Shown here: piece by piece, positions 11,304-21,640 of the stretch
Layout: each line of letters begins with the position of its first letter
Position numbering within the stretch: position 1 is the first letter of the stretch
Source of the DNA: Arctopsyche grandis
Lineage: Eukaryota; Arthropoda; Insecta; Trichoptera; Hydropsychidae
DNA: 64,000 bases
Assembly (NCBI RefSeq): GCF_051622035.1
Contig: NC_135362.1
Location: forward strand, 27,773,001-27,837,000
Direction: 5' to 3'
Translations under genes and position numbers: made by a program
The notes under the pieces: generated by a model
The model's input: only the letters and a program-made list of their open reading frames with translations
Databases searched by the model: none
What the model was told of the DNA's origin: nothing

Positions 11304-12310
11304 ACTAGTGTTTTTGCCCGGCTTCGCTCGGTAATATAATGTGTAATATAAACCACTTAAACATGGCCAATCTAATAGTAAACATTTTATTAAATTTATT
11401 TGTATACTATGTAATTTGTTTTTTTTTTTTTATTAAATTGACTGTCACGAACAAACAAATATATTATATAGTAAGTCTCTTGTAAAAAATTAAATGTATA
11501 TCAGAATCCAGCGCCTGCGCCCCCGCGGCTACGCCCCCTAGGGCTTCGCCCTCGGCGCCTTCACCCCCGGGGACTTCGAATCCTTTGAATCGAAACAAAT
11601 CGAATTATTTGTTCGATGACGTCACGGATTTACGACCCAACGAACGAAGGTTACATACATATCTACAAAGTCTCTTTCCAAATTATATATTAGACTAGTT
11701 GTTTTACCCGGCTTCGCTCAGTGTTTGTAATATAAACCGCTTAAATATGACTAATATAGTAAACATTTTATTAAATTTATTTGAATACTTATTTGTTTTT
11801 TTTTTATTAAATTGACTGTCACGAACAAACAAATATATTATATAGTAAGTCTCTTGTAAAAAATTATATGTATACCAGAATCAAGCGCCTGCGCCCCCGC
11901 GGCTACGCCCCCTAGGGCTTCGCCCTCGGCGCCTTCGCCCCCGGGGACTTTGAATCCTTTGAATCGAAACAAATCGAATTATTTGTTCGATGACGTCACG
12001 GATTTACGACCCAACGAACGAAGGTTACATACATATGTACATATATACAAAGTCTCTTTCCAAATTGTATATTAGACTAGTTGTTTTACCCGTTCAGTAT
12101 TTGTAATATAAACAGCGTAAACATGACGAATCTAATAGTAAATATTCATTTGTTTTTATATTAAATTTATTTGAATCGAAAAAAAATATAATATTCAACC
12201 AATTGAATTGTCGTCATAGAAAATTTGTATTGTTTACGAAGTTTCCAACCAAAGATATATGCATACTGCATACATACAAAGTCTCTTTAGAAATTATATA
12301 TTATATTAAA
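11304..12310 (+). repeat. three head-to-tail copies of repeat C (ACTAG..CCCGGCTTCGC)
   Basis: Copies start at 11304, 11694 and 12076 with ACTAG followed by TTTTRCCCGGCTTCGCTC. Each continues through AACATTTTATTAAATTTATT, CTGTCACGAACAAACAAATA, a GC-rich block (GGCTACGCCCCCTAGGGCTT), GATGACGTCACGGATTTACG and ends AAATTATATATTAG. The first two are nearly identical at a 380-390-bp period; the third is degraded and lacks the GC block. No ORF. Other copies are at 26376, 58029 and 62697, so this is a mobile family; the tandem arrangement is unusual among them. Confidence 0.85.
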
Positions 12311-12446
12311 TTAAATATATTTAAAAGTTATTTGAAAAAAATTGGACCACGTGCGGATCGAACATTTTTTTTTATTCAATAACTTAATATGCTAACACCC
12401 ATGCGATGATATTTCATCGGGTACAACACTAGTTTTTTTCAATAAA
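12305..12446 (-). repeat. fragment of repeat D (ATGATATTTCATCG family)
   Basis: Minus-strand copy of the 5' part of a dispersed repeat. It ends at 12446 with the complement of ACTAGTGTTGTACCCGATG and includes GCGATGATATTTCATCGGGT. Fuller copies are at 23466, 26226, 37124 and 46018. Confidence 0.7.
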
Positions 12447-12449
12447 AAG

Positions 12450-13640
12450 CTTGTAAACAAAAATTTAATAAAAGTACGCCCATATTAATATATGTATATT
12501 ATGCATTCATTCAGGCATAAAACGTTCGAACGAAGCTCACTTTCATAACATTCGTATGCAAATGGCGCATGTTACGACCGAGAGGGAAACTTAATTTTCA
12601 TCCCGAGAGCCTTTCAGAGAAGTCGTGAATGAGGCTGTTGGCTTCATTCAGCACTTTTGGAAACGACAATTTTTACATACACACGATACATATATAAACG
12701 ATCCACCACAAATGAGCTGAGCTGATATATGCACATGCGGGTGGCAATCGGCGATCCGAAGGCCTCCAGAACTCGGTGGACAACTTGAAACCACACTCGT
12801 ATAATACACATGAAAGGCGCTCATTGATTCTCAGATTTTATAGTTCTCTCCTCCGCATCTCGCTGGAAAAAGCCTTCGGCTGTTTGTGTGTGCGAGAAAA
12901 GCGATTTATGGGACACTAAAATGCCTTGCTGCCGAATGGGGCCGCGTTTTTAAAAGCCAATATAATGTCAATGAACAATCGCGGGTGCGGTGAGGCAATA
13001 TAGTCCCTGGATTGATCCCTCATTTTGAAAAGGTGGGTTCTGTCCGAGTCTCGACCTTCGGGCCGGTCGGTATTTACAGACGGGTGTTTGTTGCCAACTT
13101 GTAAAAATACATTGTATGGTCGGTTGGAGATGCGAGAGATACATAAAATGCAATAAAAGTCGTTTAATACGCAATACTTGGGATGATTCGTGGAATGGAT
13201 TGTTTATATGTGGTGTTGTTGTGTCCTAATGCGTGTATCTTATTGTGCGGCCTCGTAATATGGTCTGTGCAAGATTGTCATTGCAATCAGTTGGGCGATC
13301 TGTTGTAGTGACTGACTGGTAGGTAGCAGGTCTTTCGAGGACTCTCATTTTACTAAATAATAGACCTTTATTACGGTCGAAACATAAATTTTGATTAATT
13401 ATAACTTTTTACTAACCTCTTATACGTTTCACATGGTTTTTTAACAAAGAGGATTGTCTCATTTAGACCCGGCACCGGATTATATGATGCCCCTAGACTT
13501 TCATCGAATTGATTCTCAGCACGTCCTCCCCCCCTTTATTTTTTTTAAACAATAGATTTTATAAAATGTACATGTTGAAGAAAAATACACATATTAAGAA
13601 TACATAAAAATAAAATTTTATTCAAAATATAAATATAACA
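12450..13640. other. non-repetitive island, no gene assigned
   Basis: From about 12520 to 13340 the DNA is unique within the window and richer in G+C than its surroundings. Reading frames are interrupted in all six frames; the 68-codon minus frame at 12968-13174 is not recognised. It could hold regulatory or conserved non-coding sequence. Confidence 0.3.
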
Positions 13641-14000
13641 TTAATTGAACGGGAACGGGAATTGCACGCGTTACTGTGGCATTGCAACGCATGCCGGGTT
13701 CACCTAGTAATATATAAAACCGAAATGTAATTCGTTTCTGATTGGCTATCGTCAAAGTCGTATCTGATTGGCTGGATTGGTCAAAGGCGTTTGTGATTGG
13801 TTGGACATTTTTTTTTCAATAATTTTTCTTTTTTTTCAAATAGTATTAAATTTTTTCAAATCAAATAAATTTAAGAAAAAAGCAAGTGAAGACGGTATTC
13901 TCACTACTATACTGCATTTTCATTGTAAGATACTTTTCTTATAACGGAAGAAATCGTCAAAAGCGGATCCGAGCGAAGCCGTGTAGCACCACTAGTAATT
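13640..14000 (-). repeat. fragments of repeat families near GAACGGGAACGGG
   Basis: 13640-13720 contains GAACGGGAACGGGAATTGCA and GGCATTGCAACGCATGCCGG, the complement of phrases in the repeat at 22672 and 49785. 13966-13997 has GAGCGAAGCCGTGTAGCACC followed by ACTAGTAATT, a worn minus-strand start of repeat C. Both are partial. Between them are short direct repeats of the phrase TGATTGGYTGG/TCAAAGKCGT at about 13735-13800. Confidence 0.5.
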
Positions 14001-14832
14001 AATAAAATAAAATTTGCGAAAGGCACATATTTTAAAAAATACATAAAATTAAATTTAGAAATCTTTCGTTCTATTTTATTTTGAATTTCATACTTTTACC
14101 ATATAATATAATATTTATGTAAAAATACATAGCAATAGAATATTCAAAAAGAGATTTCAAATAAAAGTATTTCTGCCTTTTGCTGATGAAAAATTTTTAA
14201 TCAATTTTATAATAAATCAATCTGAAAGAATTGATTTCATTTTTTCAATATTCAATACGTCCAATATTTCGTTTATTGTCACGTTTATTCACGGGTCGTT
14301 GATATTTGACAGTCAACTTCCTGCGTTTCTCGTAAATTGTAATAATCTATAGTAAATATTGTTAGTATGAGTAGAAAAATTAAGTCGAATACAAAATGTT
14401 TTATAAGTTCATATTTATAAGTTCAAAATATTCTATCAATTTTAATCAAAAAATGAAGCACCCCTGGCAATGGCGCCCCTTAGTCACGTGCCTAGTTTGC
14501 TGCCCCTTTGAGCCAGCCCTGATCTAGCCAAAGTTGTGCGATTTTGGGTTGTAAATTTGCTAGCTACGATGAAAATTTTCTACAACTGAAAATTCACGAT
14601 TGAAAATCAAATCGAAATTACTCATCAGCAACTAAAAATATTTGATAACAGACGTTTAAAAACGTTTTTTTAAGTATTTGATAACAGATGTGTTTTTTGG
14701 TAAGATTCTAGAAACAAATTTGTAAGATTTGCCTCCTGTGGGCTTTGTCGTAGCTATTGAGAGAGAGTTTCTACAAGAATTTCGTAGATGATAGACTTTT
14801 CTGTAGACAAATCGCTAAATCAATCGTTATTA
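14001..14832. other. AT-rich intergenic DNA, no gene seen
   Basis: No recognisable coding sequence, RNA gene or complete mobile element. Confidence 0.4.
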
Positions 14833-15690
14833 CTAAAGAGAGGCGTTAGATGGATGCTTTTTAAATAACAATAACTCCATTAATGTTCAAAGCAAGAGAG
14901 CAAAAAGCATGGTTTTTCAGTGAAATTGACAATAATTACTTTATCTATGTACGTAGTAACAATAGATGAAGTTTTGTTATCATGCGAAAATTCGAACTCA
15001 GCATCGATTACTGATCACGTTTTCATGATCTATATGTAGAAAAAATTTGTGTGTGTGTGTCTGTGTATTTTGAGGATTTTTTGAACACCGTTAGTCCTAT
15101 CGACATAGGAAATGGTACCTCCCTTATAGGTGTCCTCTTTTTTTACATACCTCCTTTACGTTTCACTTACGATTACATTCAGGAAAAAGTTTGCCTCTTA
15201 TCCGATCGTTTTCATACTTTGCCATATTGCTCATTTTGGTCATCAATATAAGTAAATGGATCCTCCGCCATTACGATGGTGCAAAAATATCGTGTATGAC
15301 GCGTTTGAAATTTGCCCGGCGAGATAGTCGGTGACGTTTATCCACCGTTTGTTTATTAGTTATAAACACAGATGGCGGTAGTAAAATAAAATTATTGATA
15401 TTTTTATTCAAAATAATATTTTGAATTCAATTATCTCCCTAGCCGCGAACTGAGTCGGACTGAATTTTTACTTTATTTTTACATGTAAAACAAAAATATA
15501 ATCTTTACAACTTTATATTTTTTTTAAATATTTTTTATCTGAACCGGAAGTAGTAATTTTACTCTAGAGAATCGAGGATTTTTATGTTTTTCTCAAAAAC
15601 TTGTTGGTTTATTGAACTGAAATTTCAAACATAGTTTTTTTTTTTTTGCGAAAAGCATCCATCAAACGCCGATCTTTGGTCATTACTCAT
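14833..15690. mobile_element. MITE (AGAGGYAGGCGTT family) split by other repeats
   Basis: The left half (14833-14930: GAGAGGCGTTAGATGGATGC, GCAAGAGAGCAAAAAGCATG, GAAATTGACAA) and the right end (about 15635-15690: GCGAAAAGCATCCATC, AACGCCGATCTTTGG) match the two halves of the compact 153-bp MITE at 17412-17564. About 700 bp containing repeat B (15128-15385) and other sequence now sits between them, so the element was probably interrupted by later insertions. Confidence 0.55.
15128..15385 (-). repeat. dispersed repeat B, minus-strand copy
   Basis: Begins with TTTTTTTACATACCTCCTTT and includes CTTATCCGATCGTTTTCATA and CATATTGCTCATTTTGGTCA, the complement of the 3' half of the copy at 54290-54650. 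The interior differs (a GCCCGGCGAGATAGTCGGTG segment), so it represents a subfamily. Confidence 0.65.
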
Positions 15691-16611
15691 CAAATAAATG
15701 CATGGCTTGAATAGGACAGGACAGCTTTCATTATTGTGCTCTGAGCGATATTTAATTTTGAAACCTAGTGATATTCAGATGGGTACAAGATTTAGTATTG
15801 TAATGTTTGATTATTGCATTCTGTACAGAATAATATGACAATGTAACATCTGAGAGTCTCAATTATTCATGTATGTCTGTTTGAAGTGTTGCGACTTGGC
15901 CGTGAATGTATCTCGTTAACAATGCATATCAGAACTAATGTTACACTTGTCCATTCTTCTCCAGCGTGCATCCGCCCACAACCGCTGCGCCATTTCAACT
16001 TTTTCATCCCCTCAAACCTCAAACGATAGCATCAATCTCCATCGTCATCTTCTGCCTACAGAAATTCCTTTGGCGGCCTCGAAATGCTAATTATCACGCC
16101 GCACCCCTCATCCATTGAAACAATTTTATTTTGAAATTCGAAAAGTACAAAACGCCACCGAGAAGACAAAGAACAACAAAAGCATCCAAGCTCTGAGTGT
16201 CGACAAAAAATCTAATTGGAAAATTTGAAAGACTGCTTTAACTAACGTACATGAAGGGATGCTACGTTAGTATGGGATTGCTAATCCTTTTGATACTTTT
16301 CAAGAAACACTGCCTTTCAAAAAAATGGTATCACAGCTCAAGACATGATAATATGTAAGTTAAAATGTACTCAACATGTTTCTATAGCTTTAAATCACAC
16401 ATGTAGATTTAATCATAATTGTTGAACCTTTAGACATATTTACTTACCAGATTTCTAATTTTGGGTTGAAAACGTATACATAGTAATAATTTGGAGCAAT
16501 CTAAAAAAAATACAAAATTCACTTAATTTGGGGAAAAATTTTGTCTGAAGGGCAATTATTATATGGGTATTTTACTATATGAAAAACAATAAGAATTTTA
16601 AAGTTTGACAG
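15691..16611. other. non-repetitive DNA, no gene seen
   Basis: A unique island of more even composition lies at about 15950-16240, rich in CATC and CAAC trinucleotides, flanked by AT-rich DNA. All frames are interrupted. No repeat shared with the rest of the window was noticed. Confidence 0.3.
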
Positions 16612-16619
16612 GTCCTGCC

Positions 16620-16851
16620 CATTGATGTATAATACACTAGATGGGCCCTGACGTGTGATTTTGGTCGGAGATCTTGTCTTCACTAACTGAGGGGTGCGGG
16701 GGGTTTAACTAGCGGGGAAGTTGGGAAAAAAAAGGTTTTTTTCCCTACGATGCAGCGGTCCCTACCTACCTACTGAGAGAAACTGTGCATGCGCCAAAAG
16801 GGAGACCAGTATAAATCGTGAGGGCGGATCTATGTGTATTATATATCTATG
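16620..16851 (+). mobile_element. hAT-type MITE, copy 1
   Basis: 232 bp with inverted ends (CATTGATGTATAATACACTA at the left; the right end is a worn complement). An 8-bp target duplication flanks it: GTCCTGCC at 16612-16619 and GTCCTGTC at 16852-16859, seven of eight matching. The interior has CTTCACTAACTGAGGGGTGC and a purine/pyrimidine block AAAAAAAAGGTTTTTTTCCC, shared with copies at 20987 and 34864. Eight-base duplications and CA..TG ends are the signature of the hAT superfamily. It does not encode a protein. Confidence 0.9.
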
Positions 16852-16896
16852 GTCCTGTCTTTATAAAGCAACAGAAAACTAACGGTGGAAGTATTC

Positions 16897-17040
16897 TTAT
16901 AAATAAAGGGCGGATAGGAAGCGTGCTTTTTCCAGGAATCAGGGCGTTTTGGGTCTATTTACAAAGCTAGAGTGCAAAAAAAAGGTTCATCATATAATTA
17001 ACAATGAACGGCACGCTTCCTATCCGACCTTTACTTATAA
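16897..17040. mobile_element. MITE with 30-bp inverted ends
   Basis: 144 bp; ends TTATAARTAAAGG followed by GGATAGGAAGCGTGC are inverted copies over about 30 bp with few mismatches. The short centre is non-coding. Related TTTACTTATAA sequence recurs near 17945. Target duplication not resolved because the ends themselves are TTATAA. Confidence 0.75.
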
Positions 17041-17411
17041 AGGCACAAATACACTAAGCAATGCATGTACTCGTGGCTTCCTGCTGTGATAGGCGGGTTT
17101 TCATGTCATTGTTAATTCGTACGTACTTTTTATTTCGACAAGCTTCTCCCAATTTTTTTCAAATTATAATTGTATTACCGTTACGATCACTGTCAAACCT
17201 ATGTCAATAATACAAGGATAAAATATAAACGAAAGCACGCCAGAGGGTGAGTTTTGGCCTGGATTGGAGTAGCATAGATCAGAGTTTTTTTAATGTGCAA
17301 AACTATTTGTAAAAAAAACCTGTGTCGTGTACCTCTTTGGGTGTTTGACTTTAATACAATTATATGGCAGATCGTATAGGAAGAAATGGTTATTATAGTA
17401 TTTGTCATTAT
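17041..17411. other. intergenic, no gene seen
   Basis: Unique sequence between two MITEs. CCTGTGTCGTGTACCTCTTTG near 17320 and other phrases do not match other parts of the window. The minus frame at 17199-17408 is not recognised. Confidence 0.35.
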
Positions 17412-17564
17412 CAGAGGTAGGCGTTGGCTGGGTGTTCATCAAATAACAATAGACCACTCAATTTATATACAAAGCAAGAGAGCAAAAAAGCATGGTCTTT
17501 CTAAGAAATTGACAATGGTGAACCATTTTTTATGCGAAAAGCATCCATCGAACGCCTATCTCTA
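17412..17564. mobile_element. MITE (AGAGGTAGGCGTT family), compact copy
   Basis: 153 bp bounded by AGAGGTAGGCGTTGG and the complement AACGCCTATCTCTAG. The interior contains CATCAAATAACAATAGACCA, GCAAGAGAGCAAAAAAGCAT, GAAATTGACAATGGTGAACC and CGAAAAGCATCCATCGAACG. It is the cleanest of three related copies (others at 14833 and 17958). Non-coding. Confidence 0.7.
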
Positions 17565-17957
17565 GTCACACTCTATATACATTCCACAGATTGAGCGATT
17601 TGCCTGCGATATTGATCGCGTAATTCGTTTCGGAGAATTTTAGCCAAATTGCAATTAACGAAAGCCAGCACGTCTCATCTATGTCATCGCGATCCTTGGC
17701 AAACTCACCCCCTGGAGTGTTTTCGGTGATATTTTTCCTTGCATAGGCATACGTTTGACAGTGATTGATAACGACGATTCCCATATTTGAAGAAATGTAG
17801 GAGAGACTTATAAATTTATCGGCAGTCGAGTTGCCGCCATAAAATAACAATAGTCCTCTCCGTTGTCCGAGAAAGCAGGAGAGCAAAAAGAAGGTTGACA
17901 ATAGTGAACCATTTTTTTAGCCATCGAGCATCTTGTCAGCCGGTCTTTACTTATAAT
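17565..17957. other. intergenic with partial MITE sequence
   Basis: 17838-17930 carries diverged interior sequence of the AGAGGTAGGCGTT MITE (AACAATAGTCCTCTCCGTTG, AGAGCAAAAAGAAGG, TTGACAATAGTGAACCA) but lacks clean ends. The minus-strand frame at 17566-17901 runs across it and has no family resemblance. Confidence 0.4.
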
Positions 17958-18090
17958 AAGCAGAGGTAGGTGTTCTGACGATGCTTTTCGCACAAAAAAT
18001 GGTTCACAATAGTCAATCATGCTTTTTTTCTTTTTTAATTTATGTAGAGGTCTATTGTTATTTAAAGAGCACTAAGACAACGCCGAAGTC
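17958..18090 (-). mobile_element. MITE (AGAGGTAGGCGTT family), inverted copy
   Basis: Starts GCAGAGGTAGGTGTTCTGAC and ends near AACGCCGAAGTCT. Its interior is in the opposite order to the copy at 17412 (ATGCTTTTCGCACAAAAAAT first, TCTATTGTTATTTAAAGAGC last). Worn but recognisable. Confidence 0.6.
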
Positions 18091-18920
18091 TAATAATAAG
18101 ATCGTACGAATTATCATGGACATGAAGATACGCCCATCACAGCTGGAAACCACGAGCACGTGTCATGCCACACTTTTCAGTGTGTTCTTATCATAAAGGT
18201 CTTCTATGTACTTGCGACCCACTATAATAAGTTACGCATATGATTTCCTGACAGATTCGATTAGAAAATTGCAGAACTTGACTAATTAAAGTGTGTCTGA
18301 AACATTTTGTACACCAGCCGTTTCACAATGAAAGAAATATGTATAAATATCGATTAGAAAGACTACAGTGGTTTCCAAATGAGGATTTCCGGTCAGGGGT
18401 GGTCAAACCGGCCTTTGGTCGGCCTTTCACGGCGAAAAGTGGGACCGCCGGGTGAGCAGCAAATGATAATTGGAATCGAATGAATTCCCCGATCGTGTGA
18501 CTTGAATCCGTAACGCACCCATCGAGATCGATCGGTGGCAATTATCGTAACTGGTGAAAGGGGGGTGGGAGGGAGGGAGGGAGGTGGCTTTTTGCGAGAT
18601 TGCGCGCCCCATTTTGAGAAGCGTACCGAATTCCGTACAAGAGGCGAGCCGCCAAAAAGGCATGATTAACGACGTCCAGCCTCAGTGAAAAAGCTTCACA
18701 AAAGACTACCGACGACCGCTAGGATCCACCCTATACAGGACACGAAGAAAGGACCAAAGTTGCGAGCACTTCCTGTTTGAACAGTGGCAAATGTCAAGAA
18801 GATAGACTAATGAGCGTATGATCTAACTTTGCATTGTGGACGCGAAGACTCGACTTTGAAAGAAAGGACAGGTGCCATGACAGGACTTCAGCAGGTTTTG
18901 CTTTGACGGGTAGACATGCT
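18091..18920. other. non-repetitive island, no gene assigned
   Basis: 18360-18690 has clearly higher G+C than its flanks and includes a G-rich run (GGGGGGTGGGAGGGAGGGAG near 18559-18582). Overlapping minus frames (18323-18541, 18427-18663) have no recognised similarity. 18690-18920 is unique sequence leading into the 252-bp array. Confidence 0.3.
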
Positions 18921-19925
18921 GGGACAACGGAGAGATGGAAACTTCCTGAAAGGACTAACATTTTCTAAGTTTGATTAAGGAGAAATTCATTACAACAACT
19001 ATAATATAAAAGTGTACACACAGATCACAGCAATTTACTCGTCGTTCTATTTTTTCAGCAGGATTATAGAACTTACTGATTTTAATACATTCAGGATTAA
19101 ACTTCCGTATCCAAGACATTGCTTGATAACATTCTGATTTGAAATTCTAGCTGATCTTAAGTGTGAACTTTGGGGACAACGGAGAGATGGAAACTTCCTG
19201 GATGGACTCAAATTTTCTAAGTTTGATTAAGGAGAAATTCATTACAACAACTATAATATAAAAGTGTATACACAGATCACAACAATTTACTCGTCGTTCT
19301 ATTTGTTCAGCAGGATTATAGAACTTACTGATTTTAATACATTCAGGATTAAACTTCCGTATCCAAGACATTGCTTGATAACATTCTGATTTGAAATTCT
19401 AGCTGATCTTAAGTGTGAACTTTGGGGACAACGGAGAGATGGAAACTTCCTGGATGGACTCAAATTTTCTAAGTTTGATTAAGGAGAAATTCATTACAAC
19501 AACTATAATATAAAAGTGTATACACAGATCACAACAATTTACTCGTCGTTCTATTTGTTCAGCAGGATTATAGAACTTACTGATTTTAATACATTCAGGA
19601 TTAAACTTCCGTATCCAAGACATTGCTTGATAACATTCTGATTTGAAATTCTAGCTGATCTTAAGTGTGAACTTTGGGGACAACGGAGAGATGGAAACTT
19701 CCTGGAAGGACTCAAATTTTCTAAGTTTGATTAAGGAGAAATTCATTACAACAACTATAATATAAAAGTGTATACACAGATCACAACAATTTACTCGTCG
19801 TTCTATTTTTTCAGCAGGATTATAGAACTTACTGATTTTAATACATTCAGGATTAAACTTCCGTATCCAAGACATTGCTTGATAACATTCTGATTGGAAA
19901 TTATAACTGATCTTTATTGTTAATG
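18921..19925. repeat. four 252-bp tandem units
   Basis: The phrase GGGACAACGGAGAGATGGAA starts units at 18921, 19173, 19425 and 19677, an exact 252-bp period. The units differ at only a few positions, so the array is young or homogenised. It contains CAACTATAATATAAAAGTGT, ACAGATCACAACAATTTACT and CAGGATTATAGAACTTACTG. Because 252 is divisible by three, the same 74-codon minus-strand frame appears in the last three units; this follows from the repeat and is not evidence of a gene. Confidence 0.95.
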
Positions 19926-20199
19926 TTCCAACTTATAAATGAAGTTTAGGTCATATCGTTTCATAGTGAAAAAATGAGCTGACAGGATTTGTTGGTATTG
20001 TAAAGCCCGCTTTAAAGGTAAAAAGAATTTGGCCATTAAATCCCTCAACATGGGGCCACCATCCCTCCAACGAAAATAAGAGACCCTTTCGTCGCAGAAC
20101 GAGACGGTTGTCCAGCAATATTGCACAAGAACAACCGCACATCACTGCTTGTATTCACGACTTAGGTAAATATTAATTGGTTTCAAACTTGCTTTTCAT

Positions 20200-20986
20200 C
20201 CTTTTATTTTTCCAGTCTTCATCTACAGCCATTCATCATCCACTGCTGGATGAAGGCCTCTCCAATACGCTTCCAATCCTCTCTGTTTTGCACATCTTTT
20301 CTTTATTTCCTTTACCCATGATCCCTGCAGTCTCCCTTTTACCGTTTTGCACTCTCTCGGGTATCATTCTAGCCGGTCTCCGTGAAGAGTCAGAATGTTA
20401 AATTACAGAAAACGCAAATATCGGAAGGCAAAGATCGAAAATCGAAAGATCTTAAGTCGAAAGATCAAAAAAAAAAAAAGGGTGCATGGTAAACGGTACA
20501 TACTCACTTAATTTGCGCGAGCAGGATAAAACAGGAACAAGAGGAACAGGCTTTTCCTCCCGTATTAATGTGCGCGCGCAGAATACGGGAGGAAAAGCCT
20601 GTTCCTCTTGTTCATGTTGTACCCTGCTCGCGCAAATTAAGTGAGTATGTACCGTTTACCATGCACCCTTAAGATCTTTCGATTTTCGATCTTTGCCTTC
20701 CGATATTTGTGTTTTCTGTAATTTAATATTCTGGCTCGTCACGTAGACCCCATTCTAGCACTTTTTTGTCCACCTTTCGTCCAATCTTCTAGCCACGTGT
20801 CCCACCCATTGTCATTTCAATCTATCCACTATATCCGCGTATTCCGTTTCAAGTCTTTCATCGTTATGCCAAGCATATAGCGTTCCATACTTATTTCAGT
20901 GCATTGGACTTTTTGCAGCATTTTGGCGTTCAATGTCCAAGTTTCGCATCCACACGTAATCACTGGCAAAACACATTGATCGAAGG
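20200..20986 (-). pseudogene. RTE-like LINE 3' end, split by a palindrome
   Basis: On the minus strand 20733-20986 encodes the C-terminal region of an endonuclease/reverse-transcriptase LINE protein: YGCETWTLNAKMLQKVQCTE-like residues (conceptual, from VITCGCETWTLNAKM), followed by ISMERYMLGITMKDLKRNT. 20200-20390 continues it (MIPERVQNGKRE, then SSSGWMNGCR near the stop). The interruption at 20391-20732 is a palindromic insertion. Equivalent 3' ends in plus orientation are at 33835-34620 and 48885-49256. The copy is dead. Confidence 0.75.
20391..20732. mobile_element. 342-bp near-perfect palindrome (hairpin element)
   Basis: The left arm (20391-20566) and right arm (20582-20732) are inverted copies around a 15-base GC-rich loop (AATGTGCGCGCGCAG). 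Paired phrases include AAATTACAGAAAACGC, GCAAAGATCGAAAATCGAAA, TGCATGGTAAACGGTACATA and GGCTTTTCCTCCCGTATT. The main asymmetry is an extra segment of about 24 bases in the left arm, ending in a 13-A run. It sits inside the LINE fragment 20200-20986, so it inserted after that LINE. No protein is encoded; a transcript would form a long double-stranded stem. Confidence 0.85.
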
Positions 20987-21235
20987 CATTGATGTATAAT
21001 ACACATAGATGGGCCTTGACGTGTGATTTTGGTCGGAGATCTTGTCTTCACTAACTGAGGGGTGCGGGGGGTTTAACTACAGGGGAAGTTGAAAAAAAAA
21101 GGTTTTTTTCCCTACGACGCAGCGGTACCTACCTACCTACTAAGAGAAACTGTACATGCGCCATGTATTTTGCATGCGCCAAAAGGGAGACCAGTATAAC
21201 ACGTGAAGGCGGATCTAGTGTATTATACATCAATG
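20987..21235 (+). mobile_element. hAT-type MITE, copy 2
   Basis: 249 bp with inverted ends CATTGATGTATAATACAC and GTGTATTATACATCAATG, and a perfect 8-bp target duplication, ATCGAAGG, at 20979-20986 and 21236-21243. The interior matches the copies at 16620 and 34864, with one extra GCATGCGCCATGTATTTT piece near the right end that copy 1 lacks. It lies directly after the LINE fragment, in that element's sequence. Confidence 0.95.
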
Positions 21236-21499
21236 ATCGAAGGTCTTTATGTATTTTATTATTCATTCATTCAATCGTAGAAATGCACTCCATTTTAATT
21301 TCATGTCTCTTTATTTCTTCTTCTTTACTACCGAACATTTCAATACATAGTTATTGACTACTACTTCTATATGATTTATAAATATGAAAGTTTGACATTT
21401 AATTTCAAAATTTTGTATAAAGTTTAATTCACTCAGTGAATCTTGCAAGTTTGACGAAACACGTGGCATCATTCGAGTACTATAAATAATTCAGAGTGC

Positions 21500-21640
21500 G
21501 GAGGGTCATATGGTTAGAAAAATGGACAAAAGAAGTGCTTAATTGGTTCTTAATAGAGTGTAAAAGAAAGCAATGAAGGCAAGTGTCAAGGAAGAGAGAA
21601 ATATGAAGCATATTTTGTTGATGATGATACTTAATTAGTT
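21500..21640 (+). mobile_element. RTE-like LINE, extreme 3' end
   Basis: A plus-strand remnant reading, with errors, GGHMVRKMDKRSA then the segment before the stop. It ends in a GATGATGAT run like the other RTE-like copies in the window. Too short and damaged to classify further. Confidence 0.5.

Noticed and set aside
19147..19875. Three identical 74-codon minus-strand ORFs beginning MSWIRKFNPECIK
   Set aside because: They arise because a 252-bp tandem unit (a multiple of three) repeats the same chance frame. There is no splice signal, no family resemblance, and the frame stops within each unit.
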